Below, in pieces: positions 35,619-45,533 of a DNA stretch of 64,000 nucleotides; positions within the stretch are counted from its first letter, which is position 1, and the number at the start of each line of letters is the position of its first letter. A program made the translations under genes and the position numbers. This DNA comes from Gammaproteobacteria bacterium (lineage in GTDB: Bacteria; Pseudomonadota; Gammaproteobacteria; Pseudomonadales; UBA5518). The stretch spans positions 372,001 to 436,000 of the forward strand of contig JADKDK010000001.1 in NCBI GenBank assembly GCA_016718385.1, in the 5' to 3' direction. The notes under the pieces were generated by a model. The model ran no database searches. It was given only the letters and a program-made list of their open reading frames with translations, and had not been told where the DNA came from.

Positions 35619-37876
35619 TCGGCGCGCTCGGGTACGAGCCCGCGCCGCCGCATCTGCGCCAGTTTCTCGCGTTGTGCCTCCAGGTGCGCGTCCACGCGCG
35701 CGACCAGCCCCTGGAAGCGCGGTTGCCCGCGCAGACGCTCGAACGCCGGGTGTTTCAGGTGTATCCACCACAGCGGCAGCGGTGCCGCCGCATAGGCGCG
35801 CTCCAGCGCGGCGATGGCGTCCCGGTCGCGGCCCGCCTGCGCCAGCAGCAGGGCACGGACAGCGTCCAGCGCGCGTTTCTGGCCGGGCGCCACCGCTTCC
35901 AGCTCATCCAGTTCGGCCTCGAGGAGTTGTTGCACGCGCTTCGCGGCGGCCTCGTCGCCGCTTGCATGCAGCAGCTGCGCGAGGTCGGTGTAGGCGCGGA
36001 ATTCCGGGGCTGCCGTGAGCCGGGGAAGGGTGCCGTCGAAGCCGAGTTCCGCTGCGAGCGCCGTGGCGAACTGCGCCGGATTGCCGGTGGCGAGCCCGTG
36101 ACGCAGGCGCGCGTAGGACACGAGATGCTTTGCGAGCTCCGGGCGGGTCGCGGAACCCTCCGCACGATCGATCCAGTCCGCCGCCCCCTGCCAGTCGGCA
36201 TCAAAGAGCAGCAGCGCGAGCCGGCCGTTCGGTGTTGCGGGGCTGTCGATGGCGTGGGCGGCCGCGGCATCGCCGAGGCCCAGGTAGAAATTGACCAGCC
36301 CTTCGCGCAGGAATGTCGCGCGCGGGTCGATTGCCAGCGCGCGTTCCCCGTGTTCCACGGCCTGCGCGAACTCGCCGCGCAGCGCGCTCAGCGTCCCCAG
36401 CCACAGCTGCGCCGAGCGAAAGCGCGGGTCGATCCCGAGCGCGCGGCGCTCCAGTTCCTCGGCGCCGTCCAGGTCGCCCAGTTTCGCGAGGAAAATCGCC
36501 TTGATGTGATGATTGCGCGGCGTCAGCGGATCCAGCGCCAGCGCGCGATCGATCAGCCGCAACGCCTCGGCCTGACGTTCGGGCAGCTCCATCAACCGCG
36601 CCGCCAGCATCTCGTAGCCGCGCGCGTAGTTGGGGCTGAGCTCCAGGCCCTTGCGCAATTCGCGTTCCTCCTGCACGCGATCCTCGATCAGCCAGCTGCG
36701 CGTCACGTAGGCCTCGCCCAATCCGGGGTCCAGCGCCAGCGCCTTGTCCAGCAGCGGTTCCACCGTGGCGCGCACGGGTTCGACACCGCCGGTCGAGAGC
36801 GCACGGATCATGATCGCGTCAGCCAGTTGCGCGTAGGCCGCGGCATAGCCGGGGTCGAGCGCGATGGCGCGCTGCAGGTGCGCGATTGCCTGTTCCGCGT
36901 CGTCGACCGCCCAGGTGGCGAGTCGCTCGCGCGCGCGCAGGAATTCCAGGTGCGCCTCGACGTTCGGGGTGCGCGCCCCGGCATTGCCGGTCTGCGCCGA
37001 GACCGGCACCAGCTCGAGCGCGCGCGCGACCTCCGTGGCGATCTCCTGCTGCAAGTCGAGCAGCTGCGCCAGCGAGCGCTCGTAGTTGCCGCTCCAGATT
37101 TGCCTGCCGGATACGGCATCGGTGAGCCGGGCGTCGATGCGCACGCGCTCATCGATCTTGCGCACGCTGCCTTGCAGCAGGTAGCGCACGCCGAGCTGTC
37201 GCCCGAGCTCGCGCACGTCGGTTTGCGAGCCCTGCAAACGGAACGCCGAGGCGTGCGCCGTGACCAGCAGGCCGTGGTAGCGCGCCAGCGTGTCACGCAG
37301 TTCCTCGGACACGCCGTCCGCGAGGAAATCGGTGTCGGCTTCCGCGCTGAGGTTGAGGAACGGCAGCACCGCGAGCGTGGGCGCCATAGCCATCGCCTGA
37401 GGCGGGGATGGCGATTCGCTGGCGCGACGGTAGGCCAGCAGCGTGAGGGTGAGTGCGCTGGCGAGAAAGACGAGGCTGAGCGCCCACGCGACGCGCTGCC
37501 ACAGCGGGGGAGCGTAGCGTTGCAAAAATGATGCGCCGCGGTGGGCCCGCGGCATCGCGACCTGCGGTTGCGAGGCTTCGAACAGCGCCACGTAGCCCCG
37601 CTTGTGTACGGTGCGTATGCAGTGGTCCGAGCCGTCCGGCGCCAGCGCGTGACGTAGCGTGCTCACGGCGCGGCGCACCGCCTCGTCGGACACCACGCGC
37701 CCGTCCCACACGGCATCGACCAGCTGGTCGTGGCTGAGGGTTTCACCCGGATGCGCGAGCAGGAACTCGAGCAGGCGCGACACGCGGGGTTCGAGCACGC
37801 GCCTTTCCTCGCCCATCGCCAGGAGATGGGTATCGGGATCGAAACACCAGGCGCCGAAGCGGATCTGCCGTGCCAT
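35603..37876 (-). CDS. CadC-like winged-helix regulator with TPR domain
   Basis: A 757-residue membrane-bound regulator. An OmpR/PhoB-type winged helix at the N-terminus (LEPRVSRLLEFLLAHPGE, WDGRVVSDEAVRRAVSTLR) is followed by one membrane helix (about 140-165), a domain typical of CadC/TolB-like integral proteins (LAVLPFLNLSAEADTDFLA, RYLLQGSVRK) and about ten TPR units. There is no receiver domain, so it probably senses in the periplasm and binds DNA directly. The ATG at 37876 leaves out 38 residues of a longer frame without homology. Its target may be the divergent urcA gene. Confidence 0.87.
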   Translation of the reverse strand: MARQIRFGAWCFDPDTHLLAMGEERRVLEPRVSRLLEFLLAHPGETLSHDQLVDAVWDGRVVSDEAVRRAVSTLRHALAPDGSDHCIRTVHKRGYVALFEASQPQVAMPRAHRGASFLQRYAPPLWQRVAWALSLVFLASALTLTLLAYRRASESPSPPQAMAMAPTLAVLPFLNLSAEADTDFLADGVSEELRDTLARYHGLLVTAHASAFRLQGSQTDVRELGRQLGVRYLLQGSVRKIDERVRIDARLTDAVSGRQIWSGNYERSLAQLLDLQQEIATEVARALELVPVSAQTGNAGARTPNVEAHLEFLRARERLATWAVDDAEQAIAHLQRAIALDPGYAAAYAQLADAIMIRALSTGGVEPVRATVEPLLDKALALDPGLGEAYVTRSWLIEDRVQEERELRKGLELSPNYARGYEMLAARLMELPERQAEALRLIDRALALDPLTPRNHHIKAIFLAKLGDLDGAEELERRALGIDPRFRSAQLWLGTLSALRGEFAQAVEHGERALAIDPRATFLREGLVNFYLGLGDAAAAHAIDSPATPNGRLALLLFDADWQGAADWIDRAEGSATRPELAKHLVSYARLRHGLATGNPAQFATALAAELGFDGTLPRLTAAPEFRAYTDLAQLLHASGDEAAAKRVQQLLEAELDELEAVAPGQKRALDAVRALLLAQAGRDRDAIAALERAYAAAPLPLWWIHLKHPAFERLRGQPRFQGLVARVDAHLEAQREKLAQMRRRGLVPERADQNQR

Positions 37877-38226
37877 TGCGACCCGTCCCTGTGCGCGCCA
37901 GGACCACGAAGAAAAAACGGGAGTGAGCCCGGGTTCATCGTGCGGCGAGCCAACGGCGCAAATATGCGCCGGATCGCTGCCTGATGCCACAGCAAATGTG
38001 AGGGCGTGGACTCACAACCGGAGGGAACCGGCCGCGCGCACGTCGCAATTTATTGATTTTCAAGAAATCGGAAGCATCACGAAAACATCATGCCGCGCTC
38101 CGGCATCCGCGACCGGAGTGTGCTCCATTGTGCCGGCGGGCTGGAAGCTGCGCGCCACGCGCAGGTCGACAGCCGAGCGGAGAACGGCAAAAAAGAAGAA
38201 CGGCAACGAGAAGGAGGAGAGGTGTC
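37877..38226. other. Divergent gap between the CadC-like gene and urcA
   Basis: About 350 bases without a gene. It must hold the promoters of both flanking genes. I see no clear -35/-10 pair or long palindrome. Confidence 0.4.
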
Positions 38227-38664
38227 ATGAAAGGCCAGATGAGACATTGGTCCTGTGCAGTCGGCGCGCTGGTGCTGGGCGCGGTGCTCGGTTTCCCGGC
38301 CCAGGCCGCCAGGAACCCGGAGAACATGACCGTCAGCGGCGTTGCGAAGCGGCCCATGGAGCAGGTGCAGACGGCGCGCCGCCAGACGGTCACACGCTCG
38401 ATAGTGGTGGCGTACGGTGATCTGGACCTGTCGGCGCAATCCGGGGCGCAGAAGCTTTACGTGCGCCTGCGCGGCGCCGCGCGCGATGTGTGCTCACCGC
38501 GCGAAACGCGTATCCCGAGCCTGCGTCGCGAGTGGACCCAGTGCGTGGACATCGCGCTCGACAACGCGGTAGCCGCGACGGGCATCGAACGGATCGTCGC
38601 GATGCACCGTGACGCGACGGGACGCGATGTGTCGGTCTCGTCGCAGCTGGCGGGATCACCCTGA
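38227..38664 (+). CDS. UrcA-family exported protein
   Basis: A 145-residue protein with a signal peptide (GALVLGAVLGFPAQA, cleavage near 27) and the UrcA domain (RSIVVAYGDLDLSAQSGAQK, LYVRLRGAARDVCS, WTQCVDIALDNAVA). Two cysteines probably form a disulfide. The family was named from genes near catabolic operons; its function is not known. AGGAGG lies ahead of the ATG at 38227. Confidence 0.85.
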   Translation: MKGQMRHWSCAVGALVLGAVLGFPAQAARNPENMTVSGVAKRPMEQVQTARRQTVTRSIVVAYGDLDLSAQSGAQKLYVRLRGAARDVCSPRETRIPSLRREWTQCVDIALDNAVAATGIERIVAMHRDATGRDVSVSSQLAGSP

Positions 38665-38670
38665 AATCGC

Positions 38671-38695
38671 GGGGCGGGGCGCTTTGCCCCGCCCC
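38671..38695. terminator. Bidirectional hairpin terminator
   Basis: GGGGCGGGGC (38671-38680) pairs with GCCCCGCCCC (38686-38695) around a 5-base loop, between the convergent urcA and M16C protease genes. No T-tract follows on the plus strand. Confidence 0.65.
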
Positions 38696-38709
38696 CGGTC
38701 CTCCAGGGT

Positions 38710-41676
38710 TCAGAGCGTCTTCAACTCGGCATCGGCGAGCGCGGCGTGGCGGCGCAGTTCCCCGGCGCCCGGGGCGTTGGTCACCACCGCGATGCTGGCC
38801 TTCGCCGGGTCGAGATAGGTGACGCCCACGCGCAACAGGTCCTCCAGCGTGACCGCGAGCACCTGCGCGCGGAATTCGCGCCGCGCGGCGATGTGGCGTC
38901 CGAACAGCGTCTCGTGGAAATGCTTCTTGGCCTCTCCGGCCGGTGAGGCGGGCTTGTCGAGGCTGCTGATCACACCGAGGATCGCCTCCTCGACCTGCTG
39001 CCACTCGTGCTTCGTGTCCTGCAGCCAGGCCAGCGAGGCGTCGAAATCCTCAAGGGTCGCGCCATGGCGCGGGTCGCGGTACGAGAAGAAGCGGAACGCC
39101 GCGATGCCGGCGTCGTGCGAGGCGCCGCCGCCGTAGGCGCCGCCCTGCTCGCGGATCGCCCGGTGCAGGAATCCGTTGCGCAGGAAGCCGCCCAGCACCG
39201 TCAGCGCGGCGGCATCGGGATGCCCCATCGGCACGGTCGGGTAGGCCTTGGCGCAGAAGTTGACCTGTGTGCTGGTCTGCCAGATCTCGCGCACCCCGGC
39301 GCGCACGGGCGCCAGCACGAACGGCCCGGTAGTGGTGGCCGCCGGCGTGTCGCGCCAGCAGGCCTGGAGCGCACCGACCGTGCTGGCCGTGTGATCGGCA
39401 TCGGTGACCAGCAGCAGCTGGCGCGGGGCGGCGCGCAGCAAGGCGTGCAGCTCGGCCAGACGCGCCGCGAAGGCGGCGAGCTCGGCGTCGGACTGCAGCG
39501 ATTTCTCCAGTGCGCGGGTGCGACGGATGCCCTCCAGCCCCGACAGCGTGTGCCCCAGCAAGGCCGAGGGGCTCATGCGGCTCGAGGCCGCCGCCATCGC
39601 CAGGCTGTGGCCGCTGCCGGTGATCGACTGATCGCGGCGCGCGCGCATCTGGCTCAGCAGCTCGCGCAGACGCTGCAGTTCGTCGAAGCGCGCGCTGTCG
39701 AGCGTCTCGCGCACCAGGGCGAACATGCTTTCGGCGTTGCGTCCCAGCGCCTTCGAGGAGATCACCAGCACACCCCTGGTCTGCTGCTCGTCGGCCACGC
39801 CGCCGCGGATGGTGGTGTAGGCGTTCAGTCCCCCGCTCACCGCGGCCTGCAGTGCCTGCGTCTGCAGGTAGTCGCGCCCACCGCTGCCGAGCTCGGAGAG
39901 GAAGTTGCCGTAGTAGGGCAGCAGTTCCTGCTGCTCCGGCGTGAGCGCGGGCAGATCGACGATGACCTGCTGGTAGACGATGCCGTTGGTGCCGCGCGTG
40001 TAGGCCGTGGCCGGCTGCGATACGCCCTCCACTTGCCACGACTCGATGTCCGGCAGCTCCAGTGGCACGTCCGCGATGGTGACGCGCGGCAGGCAGGAGT
40101 CGTCGGGGCGCTGGTTCTGGCGCTCGGCGAGCGTGGCGGCGGTCTCGACGATGCGCGCGCTGGCATCTTCGTCGAGCGCGGCTCGGATCGCGGCGAGTCG
40201 CTGCTCCTCGGCAGCGCGCCGGCGCGAGGCCAGTTGCGTGTCGGGGTTCATCACCAGGCGTACGCGGTGCGGGTTGTCCAGTAGCAGCTCGCGCACCAGG
40301 CGCTTGACGTAGTCGGGATCCTCGATGTCGCGGTGCAGCTTTTCCAGTACCGGCTCGAGGTTCAGCACCGCCACCGGATCGCCGCGGTGCACGGCGCCCG
40401 ACATCGCCATCAGCAGCAACTGCAGGCCGAAGGGATAACCGTCGCCGCCGATCTCGCGCTGGTGCAGTTCCAGCTGGTGCAGCACCGCGCGCACCTGCTC
40501 GATCGGCACGCCGTTCTCGGCCACATCGCGCAGCGTATCCAGTACCAGTGCCTCGACCGCCTGCGCCCGGCTGCCATCGCTGCCCTCGAGGCCGCAGCTG
40601 AACACGATCTCGCGGTTGGAGTCCTCCAGGCCGCACAGCGGCGAGGGCGCGCTGCCGAGCTCAGTGGTCTCCAGCGCCTGCTGCAGCGGCGAGGCGCTGT
40701 TGTCGAGCAGGATGCCGTTCAGCAGGTGCGCCTTCAGCAGGTCCTCGAGGCTGGTCGACCTGCCGAGCAGCCAGCCGAGCACGATGTGGCTCTTCTCCTC
40801 GGGCTCGCCTTCCTCCTCCCAGGCGTAGTACTCCTCGACCGCCACCGGCGCGGCATAGCGCTTCTCGTCGGGCACCGCGATGTGCACCGGCAAGGCCTCG
40901 AAGCGTGCCAGCGCGCGCGACTCGAAACGCTCGTGCAGCTCGGGCACCGCGAGGTCGCCGTAGCTCATGAACACCGCGTTGCTCGGGTGGTAGTGCGTGC
41001 GGTAGAACTCGCGCAGCCCCTCGTAGCTCAGGTCCGGGATATGCTCCGGATCGCCGCCGGAGTTGTAGTGGTAGGTGGTGTACGGGAACAGGTACTTCGA
41101 CAGCGTCTGCCACAGCGTGCTCGAGATCGAGCTCATCGCGCCCTTCATCTCGTTGTACACCACGCCCTTGAACTGCAGCGGCGAGGACGGGTCCGTCGGT
41201 GTCGCGAACTCGAGGCGGTGGCCTTCCTGCGCAAAATCGTAGGGATCGAGGCGCGCGAAGAACACCGCGTCGAGGTAGACGTCGAGCAGGTTGAAGAAGT
41301 CCTTGCGGTTCTGGCTCGCGAAGGGGTAGGCGGTCCAGTCGTTGCTGGTGAAGGCGTTCATGAACGTATTGAGTGAGCGGCGCGTCATCATGAAGAAGGG
41401 GTCGCGCACGGGGTACTTCTCGCTACCGCACAGCGCGGTGTGCTCCAGGATGTGCGCCACCCCGGTGGAGTCCCCGGGCACCGTGCGCAGCGCCACCAGG
41501 AACACATTTTCCGGATTGTCGGTCGCGATATGGAAATGCTGCGCGCCGGTGACGCGGTGGCGGTATTCCTCGACCACGGCGCCCAGCGCCACGATCGGCT
41601 CGCTGCGCACCCATTCGAAGGCCGGGTGGACGGTCGCGGGGGCGGTGCGGGTGGCAGGCATCTGGATACTGTTCAT
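38710..41676 (-). CDS. M16C metalloprotease (presequence protease-like, insulinase family)
   Basis: A 988-residue zinc protease that closes around unfolded peptides. The inverted zinc motif is HILEH (His75, Glu78, His79) with a downstream Glu in the VVYNEMKGA region. It is followed by KYPVRDPFFMM, typical for the PreP/Cym1 group, and two M16C halves. No signal peptide is seen, so it probably degrades peptides in the cytoplasm. The length is normal for the family (about 970-1030). It is divergent from the outer-membrane barrel gene. Confidence 0.93.
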   Translation of the reverse strand: MNSIQMPATRTAPATVHPAFEWVRSEPIVALGAVVEEYRHRVTGAQHFHIATDNPENVFLVALRTVPGDSTGVAHILEHTALCGSEKYPVRDPFFMMTRRSLNTFMNAFTSNDWTAYPFASQNRKDFFNLLDVYLDAVFFARLDPYDFAQEGHRLEFATPTDPSSPLQFKGVVYNEMKGAMSSISSTLWQTLSKYLFPYTTYHYNSGGDPEHIPDLSYEGLREFYRTHYHPSNAVFMSYGDLAVPELHERFESRALARFEALPVHIAVPDEKRYAAPVAVEEYYAWEEEGEPEEKSHIVLGWLLGRSTSLEDLLKAHLLNGILLDNSASPLQQALETTELGSAPSPLCGLEDSNREIVFSCGLEGSDGSRAQAVEALVLDTLRDVAENGVPIEQVRAVLHQLELHQREIGGDGYPFGLQLLLMAMSGAVHRGDPVAVLNLEPVLEKLHRDIEDPDYVKRLVRELLLDNPHRVRLVMNPDTQLASRRRAAEEQRLAAIRAALDEDASARIVETAATLAERQNQRPDDSCLPRVTIADVPLELPDIESWQVEGVSQPATAYTRGTNGIVYQQVIVDLPALTPEQQELLPYYGNFLSELGSGGRDYLQTQALQAAVSGGLNAYTTIRGGVADEQQTRGVLVISSKALGRNAESMFALVRETLDSARFDELQRLRELLSQMRARRDQSITGSGHSLAMAAASSRMSPSALLGHTLSGLEGIRRTRALEKSLQSDAELAAFAARLAELHALLRAAPRQLLLVTDADHTASTVGALQACWRDTPAATTTGPFVLAPVRAGVREIWQTSTQVNFCAKAYPTVPMGHPDAAALTVLGGFLRNGFLHRAIREQGGAYGGGASHDAGIAAFRFFSYRDPRHGATLEDFDASLAWLQDTKHEWQQVEEAILGVISSLDKPASPAGEAKKHFHETLFGRHIAARREFRAQVLAVTLEDLLRVGVTYLDPAKASIAVVTNAPGAGELRRHAALADAELKTL

Positions 41677-41873
41677 GCTGGGTGGAGTACTTCCGGTAAA
41701 TTGTTTCGGACTTCGGCAGGCGCGGCAGCAGGGGCCGGCAGTGCGGACGGGGCCGGCGCTCCAGCGCTCCCGCTCCCATCGACGTGAAGGTTACCAGAGC
41801 CGGGAATTCGGGGACAGTTTACTCCGCTGCAATTGGCTAAACTGCAGCTGAAATCCAGCCCAGGAGACCGCAC

Positions 41874-42851
41874 GTGACAACCCGTTCGAGCAAGGCGCTT
41901 GCCTTCGTTATCCCCGCCCTGCTGTGCAGCGAGTTCGCGCTGGCGCAGGCCGTGGTGCTCAAGGAGTCCGAGCAGAAGACCGAGCGCAAGGCCGGCAAGG
42001 AGGCGGGCAAGAAGCCATCCCCGTTCAGTCTGGAGATCAGCGCCGGCCTCGAAACGGACAGCAACGTGTCCGTGAGCGAGCTGGACGAAAGCACTGGCGA
42101 GGACGACCAGGCCGCTGTGTTCGAAGCCGACCTGGACTACGAACTCGCGCTGGGCGAGAGCACGGAGTTGCAGTTCGGCTACGGACTGTCGCAGACCTCC
42201 TACGACGATTTTTCGGAGTTCGACCTGCAGAACCATCTGCTGACGGGCGAGGTCGCGCGGGATTTCGGGGATTTCGATGCCGGTATGGCCTACCGCTACA
42301 TCCACACCCGGCTGGGCGGCCACGACTACATGAAGACGCAGCAGGCCTCGCCGAGCGTCTCGCGCTTCTTCGGCAGGCGGCTCTTCGCGCGCGCCGAGTA
42401 CACCTTCAGCGACAAGGACTTCGACAAGATCAACGAGCGCGACGCCACGACGCACGCGGGCGGTGCGGACCTCTACTGGTTCCTGAACGGCGTGCGGACA
42501 TACGTGGTTCTCGGATACCGCTACCGTGACGAGGATGCCGAGGATGCGCAGTTCGATTTCGGGTCGAACAACCTCAAGCTGAGGTTGTCACAGCGTTTCC
42601 GCTTCCTGGAAAGGGATGCGACGCTGAAGCTCGGCTGGCTCTACGAGCAACGCGACTATTCCTCGGTCACGCCTGCCATCGGCGAGCATCGCGACGACGA
42701 CCGCAACCGCTTCCAGGCCGAGCTCGAACTGCCGCTGGGCGAGCGGTTCTTTACCGTGCTCGATTACGAATACGGCGGATTCTCGTCGAACCTCGAATCG
42801 GCCGACTACGACCAGCACGTCGCCAGCATCAGGGTGGGGCTGAAGATCTGA
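41874..42851 (+). CDS. Outer-membrane beta-barrel protein
   Basis: A 325-residue protein with a signal peptide (FVIPALLCSEFALAQA) and then alternating hydrophobic/polar strands with aromatic girdles (LDYELALGESTELQFGYGL, GMAYRYIHTRLGG, FRFLERDATLKLGWLYEQ), ending in IRVGLKI, so it likely forms a barrel of 12-16 strands. It resembles the DUF560-type surface barrels only weakly. A lysine/glutamate-rich segment follows the signal. The start is GTG at 41874 with CAGGAGA upstream. Its end overlaps the convergent S8 protease gene by 23 bases. Confidence 0.75.
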   Translation: MTTRSSKALAFVIPALLCSEFALAQAVVLKESEQKTERKAGKEAGKKPSPFSLEISAGLETDSNVSVSELDESTGEDDQAAVFEADLDYELALGESTELQFGYGLSQTSYDDFSEFDLQNHLLTGEVARDFGDFDAGMAYRYIHTRLGGHDYMKTQQASPSVSRFFGRRLFARAEYTFSDKDFDKINERDATTHAGGADLYWFLNGVRTYVVLGYRYRDEDAEDAQFDFGSNNLKLRLSQRFRFLERDATLKLGWLYEQRDYSSVTPAIGEHRDDDRNRFQAELELPLGERFFTVLDYEYGGFSSNLESADYDQHVASIRVGLKI

Positions 42852-44871
42852 GCGGCACGATGAGGCCGTGTCCGAACACCGGGTCGAAGCCGGCCTCCCC
42901 GATGTCCTCGGCGCTGCGCTGCAGCGCCTGCAGGCACGCATCGATCGGCCGCACGTCGGCGCAGGACGTCGCGATCACCGCGGACACGAAGGGCGCTGCC
43001 AGCGAGGTGCCGGAAGAGCTCCGGTAGCCCGCCTCGCGGTCGGCGTGCAAAACGTCGACACCCGGTGCCGCAAAATCCACGTGTGCGCCGCGATTGGCGA
43101 GCCGGTAGACCCGGCGCGAACCGTTGACGGCCGTCACCGCGATCACGCGTTCGTAGGCGGCCGGGTAGAGCGGCCGCGCGGCCGGGCCGCGGTTGCCGAC
43201 GGCCGCGACCACCACGGTGCCGGTGTCGAATGCGCGATCGATGGCCGTCGCGAGGATGGCGTTGCGCGGCCCCGCCAGGCTCATGTTCACGACGGGCACG
43301 CGGTTGACGGTCATCCAGTCGAGCGCGCGCACCAGGCTCGAGGTGGTGGCGATTTCCCGGCCGTCGGGGCCGTTGAAGAAGACCGCGCCCGCGAGGACCG
43401 CCGCGCCCGGCACCAGGCCGCGATAGCCCGGCGCCTCGCCGACCAGGATCGACAGCACCGAGGTGCCGTGCGCCGAGGGCCGCGGTTGCCCTGGCGGCGT
43501 GAAATCCCGGTACTGGACGTTCGCCGCGCGCAGGGCGGGGTGGCCCGCGTCGATGGCGGTGTCGATGAGGCCGATCGGGGCCGACGGCGTCCGCACACCT
43601 GCTGCCGCGGGGAACAGTTCGCCCGGTGAGCTGCCGCCGCTCGCTTGCGGCTGCTGGCGGGATTCGGGCCGGTAGATGTGGTTGTAGTCCACTTCCGCCT
43701 GTGGCGCGGCGCGACCGACCGCGGCCTGCGCCGTGGCGATATCGAAGCTCTCGGGGGCTTCCATGGTGGCAAGGACCCGGTCGAGTCCCTCCAGCGGCTC
43801 CACGTTTCGCGTGACGTATCCGAGTGCCTCCAGAGCCGCGATATCGTCGCGCGAGGCGATGACCAGCCACTCGCCGAGGCTGATCTCGTTGCCCTCGTCG
43901 TCTGTGTCTAGTCCGGCAAAGTGCTCCGCGGCGGCCCCGGCAGTCTGCGACGCCTGCCCCGGTCGTACGCGATTGGCCGCGCCGGCGACAGCTGCAGGCC
44001 GTGGCGCGGATTCCGTCACGGCAGCGCCGCTCCTCGGCGCGCGCTTGCCGTCGTGGTCGTCGAGCGCGGGCTGGCGACTGTCGACGACGGCATCGCGGGC
44101 CGCATCTTCCGGCGCCTCGTCTTCCATCGTGTCATCGGCATCGTTTTCCAGGTCGTCACCAGATTCGAGCCCGGGCTCATCGTCGAACTCGACCTCCACG
44201 TCGTCCTCGATCTCGCTTTCGATCTCGTTCTCCATGGCGTCTTCGACGTCGCCCTCGAGATCGTCCTCCACGTTCTCCTCGATATCCGACTCGAGATCGT
44301 CCTCCATGTCGCCCTCGACATCGTCCTCGACATCCTGCTCGACCTCGGCCTCGAGATCGTCCTCGACATCGCTCTCGATCTCGTCCTCTACGTCCTCCTC
44401 CACATCGTGCTCGACATCTTCCTCTACATCCGATTCCACATCCGACTCGACGGCGTCTTCGACGTCTTCCTCTACGCTGTCCTCGACGCGGTCTTCGACG
44501 TCTGTCTCGATGCTGTCCTCGACATCGTCCTCGACATCGTCCTCGACATCGTCCTCGACGCGGTCCTCAACGTCCGACTCGATGCTTTCCTCCACGCGAT
44601 CCTCGACCTCGGCATCGACTTCCTCTTCGACCTGGTCGCTGACCTGGTCCTCGATGTCCTCCTCGACCGCGTCTTCCACCTGCTCGCTTATCTCGTCCTC
44701 GGTCTGCGTCTCGATGGCATCCTCGATATCGTCGTCGCCGGCCCAGGCGCGCGCGTGCGCGCCGCCCGGCAGGGGCAGCCCGGGCAGGCCAACCAGGAGG
44801 GTCAGGCCGAACAGGGCGGCGGGGATGATTCTGTGCATTCGCATTGACAGCGGTTCGTTGGGCGGCTCCAT
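42829..44871 (-). CDS. S8 (subtilisin-like) protease with acidic tetrapeptide-repeat domain
   Basis: A 680-residue secreted serine protease. The order is signal peptide (about 10-43), a repeat domain at about 47-230 made of roughly 45 copies of the unit (V/I/L)-E-x-(D/E), for example VEDDVEDDVEDDVEDS, a linker to about 380, and the S8 domain with catalytic Asp437 (IGLIDTAID), His468 (AHGTS), oxyanion Asn560 (AVGNRGP) and Ser623 (GTSLAAP). The repeat domain is extremely acidic and may bind calcium or act as a helical spacer or pro-domain; this is inference. The ATG at 44871 follows AAGGTAAC; starts at 44844 or 44838 would give a shorter signal. It is divergent from the ECF sigma/anti-sigma pair. 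Confidence 0.9.
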   Translation of the reverse strand: MEPPNEPLSMRMHRIIPAALFGLTLLVGLPGLPLPGGAHARAWAGDDDIEDAIETQTEDEISEQVEDAVEEDIEDQVSDQVEEEVDAEVEDRVEESIESDVEDRVEDDVEDDVEDDVEDSIETDVEDRVEDSVEEDVEDAVESDVESDVEEDVEHDVEEDVEDEIESDVEDDLEAEVEQDVEDDVEGDMEDDLESDIEENVEDDLEGDVEDAMENEIESEIEDDVEVEFDDEPGLESGDDLENDADDTMEDEAPEDAARDAVVDSRQPALDDHDGKRAPRSGAAVTESAPRPAAVAGAANRVRPGQASQTAGAAAEHFAGLDTDDEGNEISLGEWLVIASRDDIAALEALGYVTRNVEPLEGLDRVLATMEAPESFDIATAQAAVGRAAPQAEVDYNHIYRPESRQQPQASGGSSPGELFPAAAGVRTPSAPIGLIDTAIDAGHPALRAANVQYRDFTPPGQPRPSAHGTSVLSILVGEAPGYRGLVPGAAVLAGAVFFNGPDGREIATTSSLVRALDWMTVNRVPVVNMSLAGPRNAILATAIDRAFDTGTVVVAAVGNRGPAARPLYPAAYERVIAVTAVNGSRRVYRLANRGAHVDFAAPGVDVLHADREAGYRSSSGTSLAAPFVSAVIATSCADVRPIDACLQALQRSAEDIGEAGFDPVFGHGLIVPLRSSAPP

Positions 44872-45005
44872 GTTACCTTATTCTTCAACGTGGGAAGCCG
44901 GCACAAAATTCCCTGCGCTGCGTGGAATAAACGCCGAATCTGATTCGTCATCGAGATAAACGGGACCGGCATGGCACCATCGCGAATGCCCACGGACACC
45001 AGGGA

Positions 45006-45533
45006 ATGAATGCCGACGCGCTGCGCCGGGAGCTGCTCGGCTTGCTGCCGCGGCTGCGCCGCTATGCGTATGCCCTGACCGGCGCTCGCCATGACGCCGA
45101 CGACCTGCTGCAGGCGACGCTCGAGCGTCTGCTCGTGAAGGGCGTGCCGGAGGCGGTGGAAGTCGACAAGTGGGCCTTTCGCGTGTGCCGGAACCTGTGG
45201 ATCGACGAGATCCGCGCGCGCCGGGTTCGCTCGGCGGTGCCGCTGGAGGAGTCGGGCGCGATGGAGCAAACCTTCGATGGGGAGAACGCGCTGATGAGCA
45301 AGCTGGCCCTGGCGGAGATCAGTGATGCGATGGACGAACTGCCCGAGGAGCAGCGCGCGGCGCTGTCGCTGGTCGTGCTGGAGGGGTTGTCCTACGCACA
45401 GGCGGCCGAGGTGCTCGAGACGCCGATCGGCACCATCATGAGCCGCATCGCACGGGCCCGGGCGGCCCTGTCGAAAGCCCTGCGCGCGGAGTCGCCGCAA
45501 ACGAGCGCAGGCCTGGCAACGGGAGCGGGGTGA
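45006..45533 (+). CDS. ECF-type RNA polymerase sigma factor
   Basis: A 175-residue sigma factor with only regions 2 and 4: region 2 with RRYAYALTGARHDADDLLQ and FRVCRNLWIDEIRARR, region 4 with MDELPEEQRAALSLVVLEG and SYAQAAEVLETPIGTIMSRI. Its stop overlaps the start of the anti-sigma gene. It probably drives its own operon and the divergent S8 protease gene across the 134-bp gap, but I see no certain ECF promoter motif. The ATG at 45006 has a poorly spaced ribosome site. Confidence 0.92.
   Translation: MNADALRRELLGLLPRLRRYAYALTGARHDADDLLQATLERLLVKGVPEAVEVDKWAFRVCRNLWIDEIRARRVRSAVPLEESGAMEQTFDGENALMSKLALAEISDAMDELPEEQRAALSLVVLEGLSYAQAAEVLETPIGTIMSRIARARAALSKALRAESPQTSAGLATGAG

Noticed and set aside
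44221..44735. Regular short repeats as a CRISPR array
   Set aside because: The 12-base units are in frame coding repeats with no unique spacers.
43733..44959. Plus-strand frames with runs of Ser/Thr or Leu-Asp-Ile-Val opposite the acidic repeats
   Set aside because: They are the antisense reading of the tetrapeptide repeats of the S8 protease.
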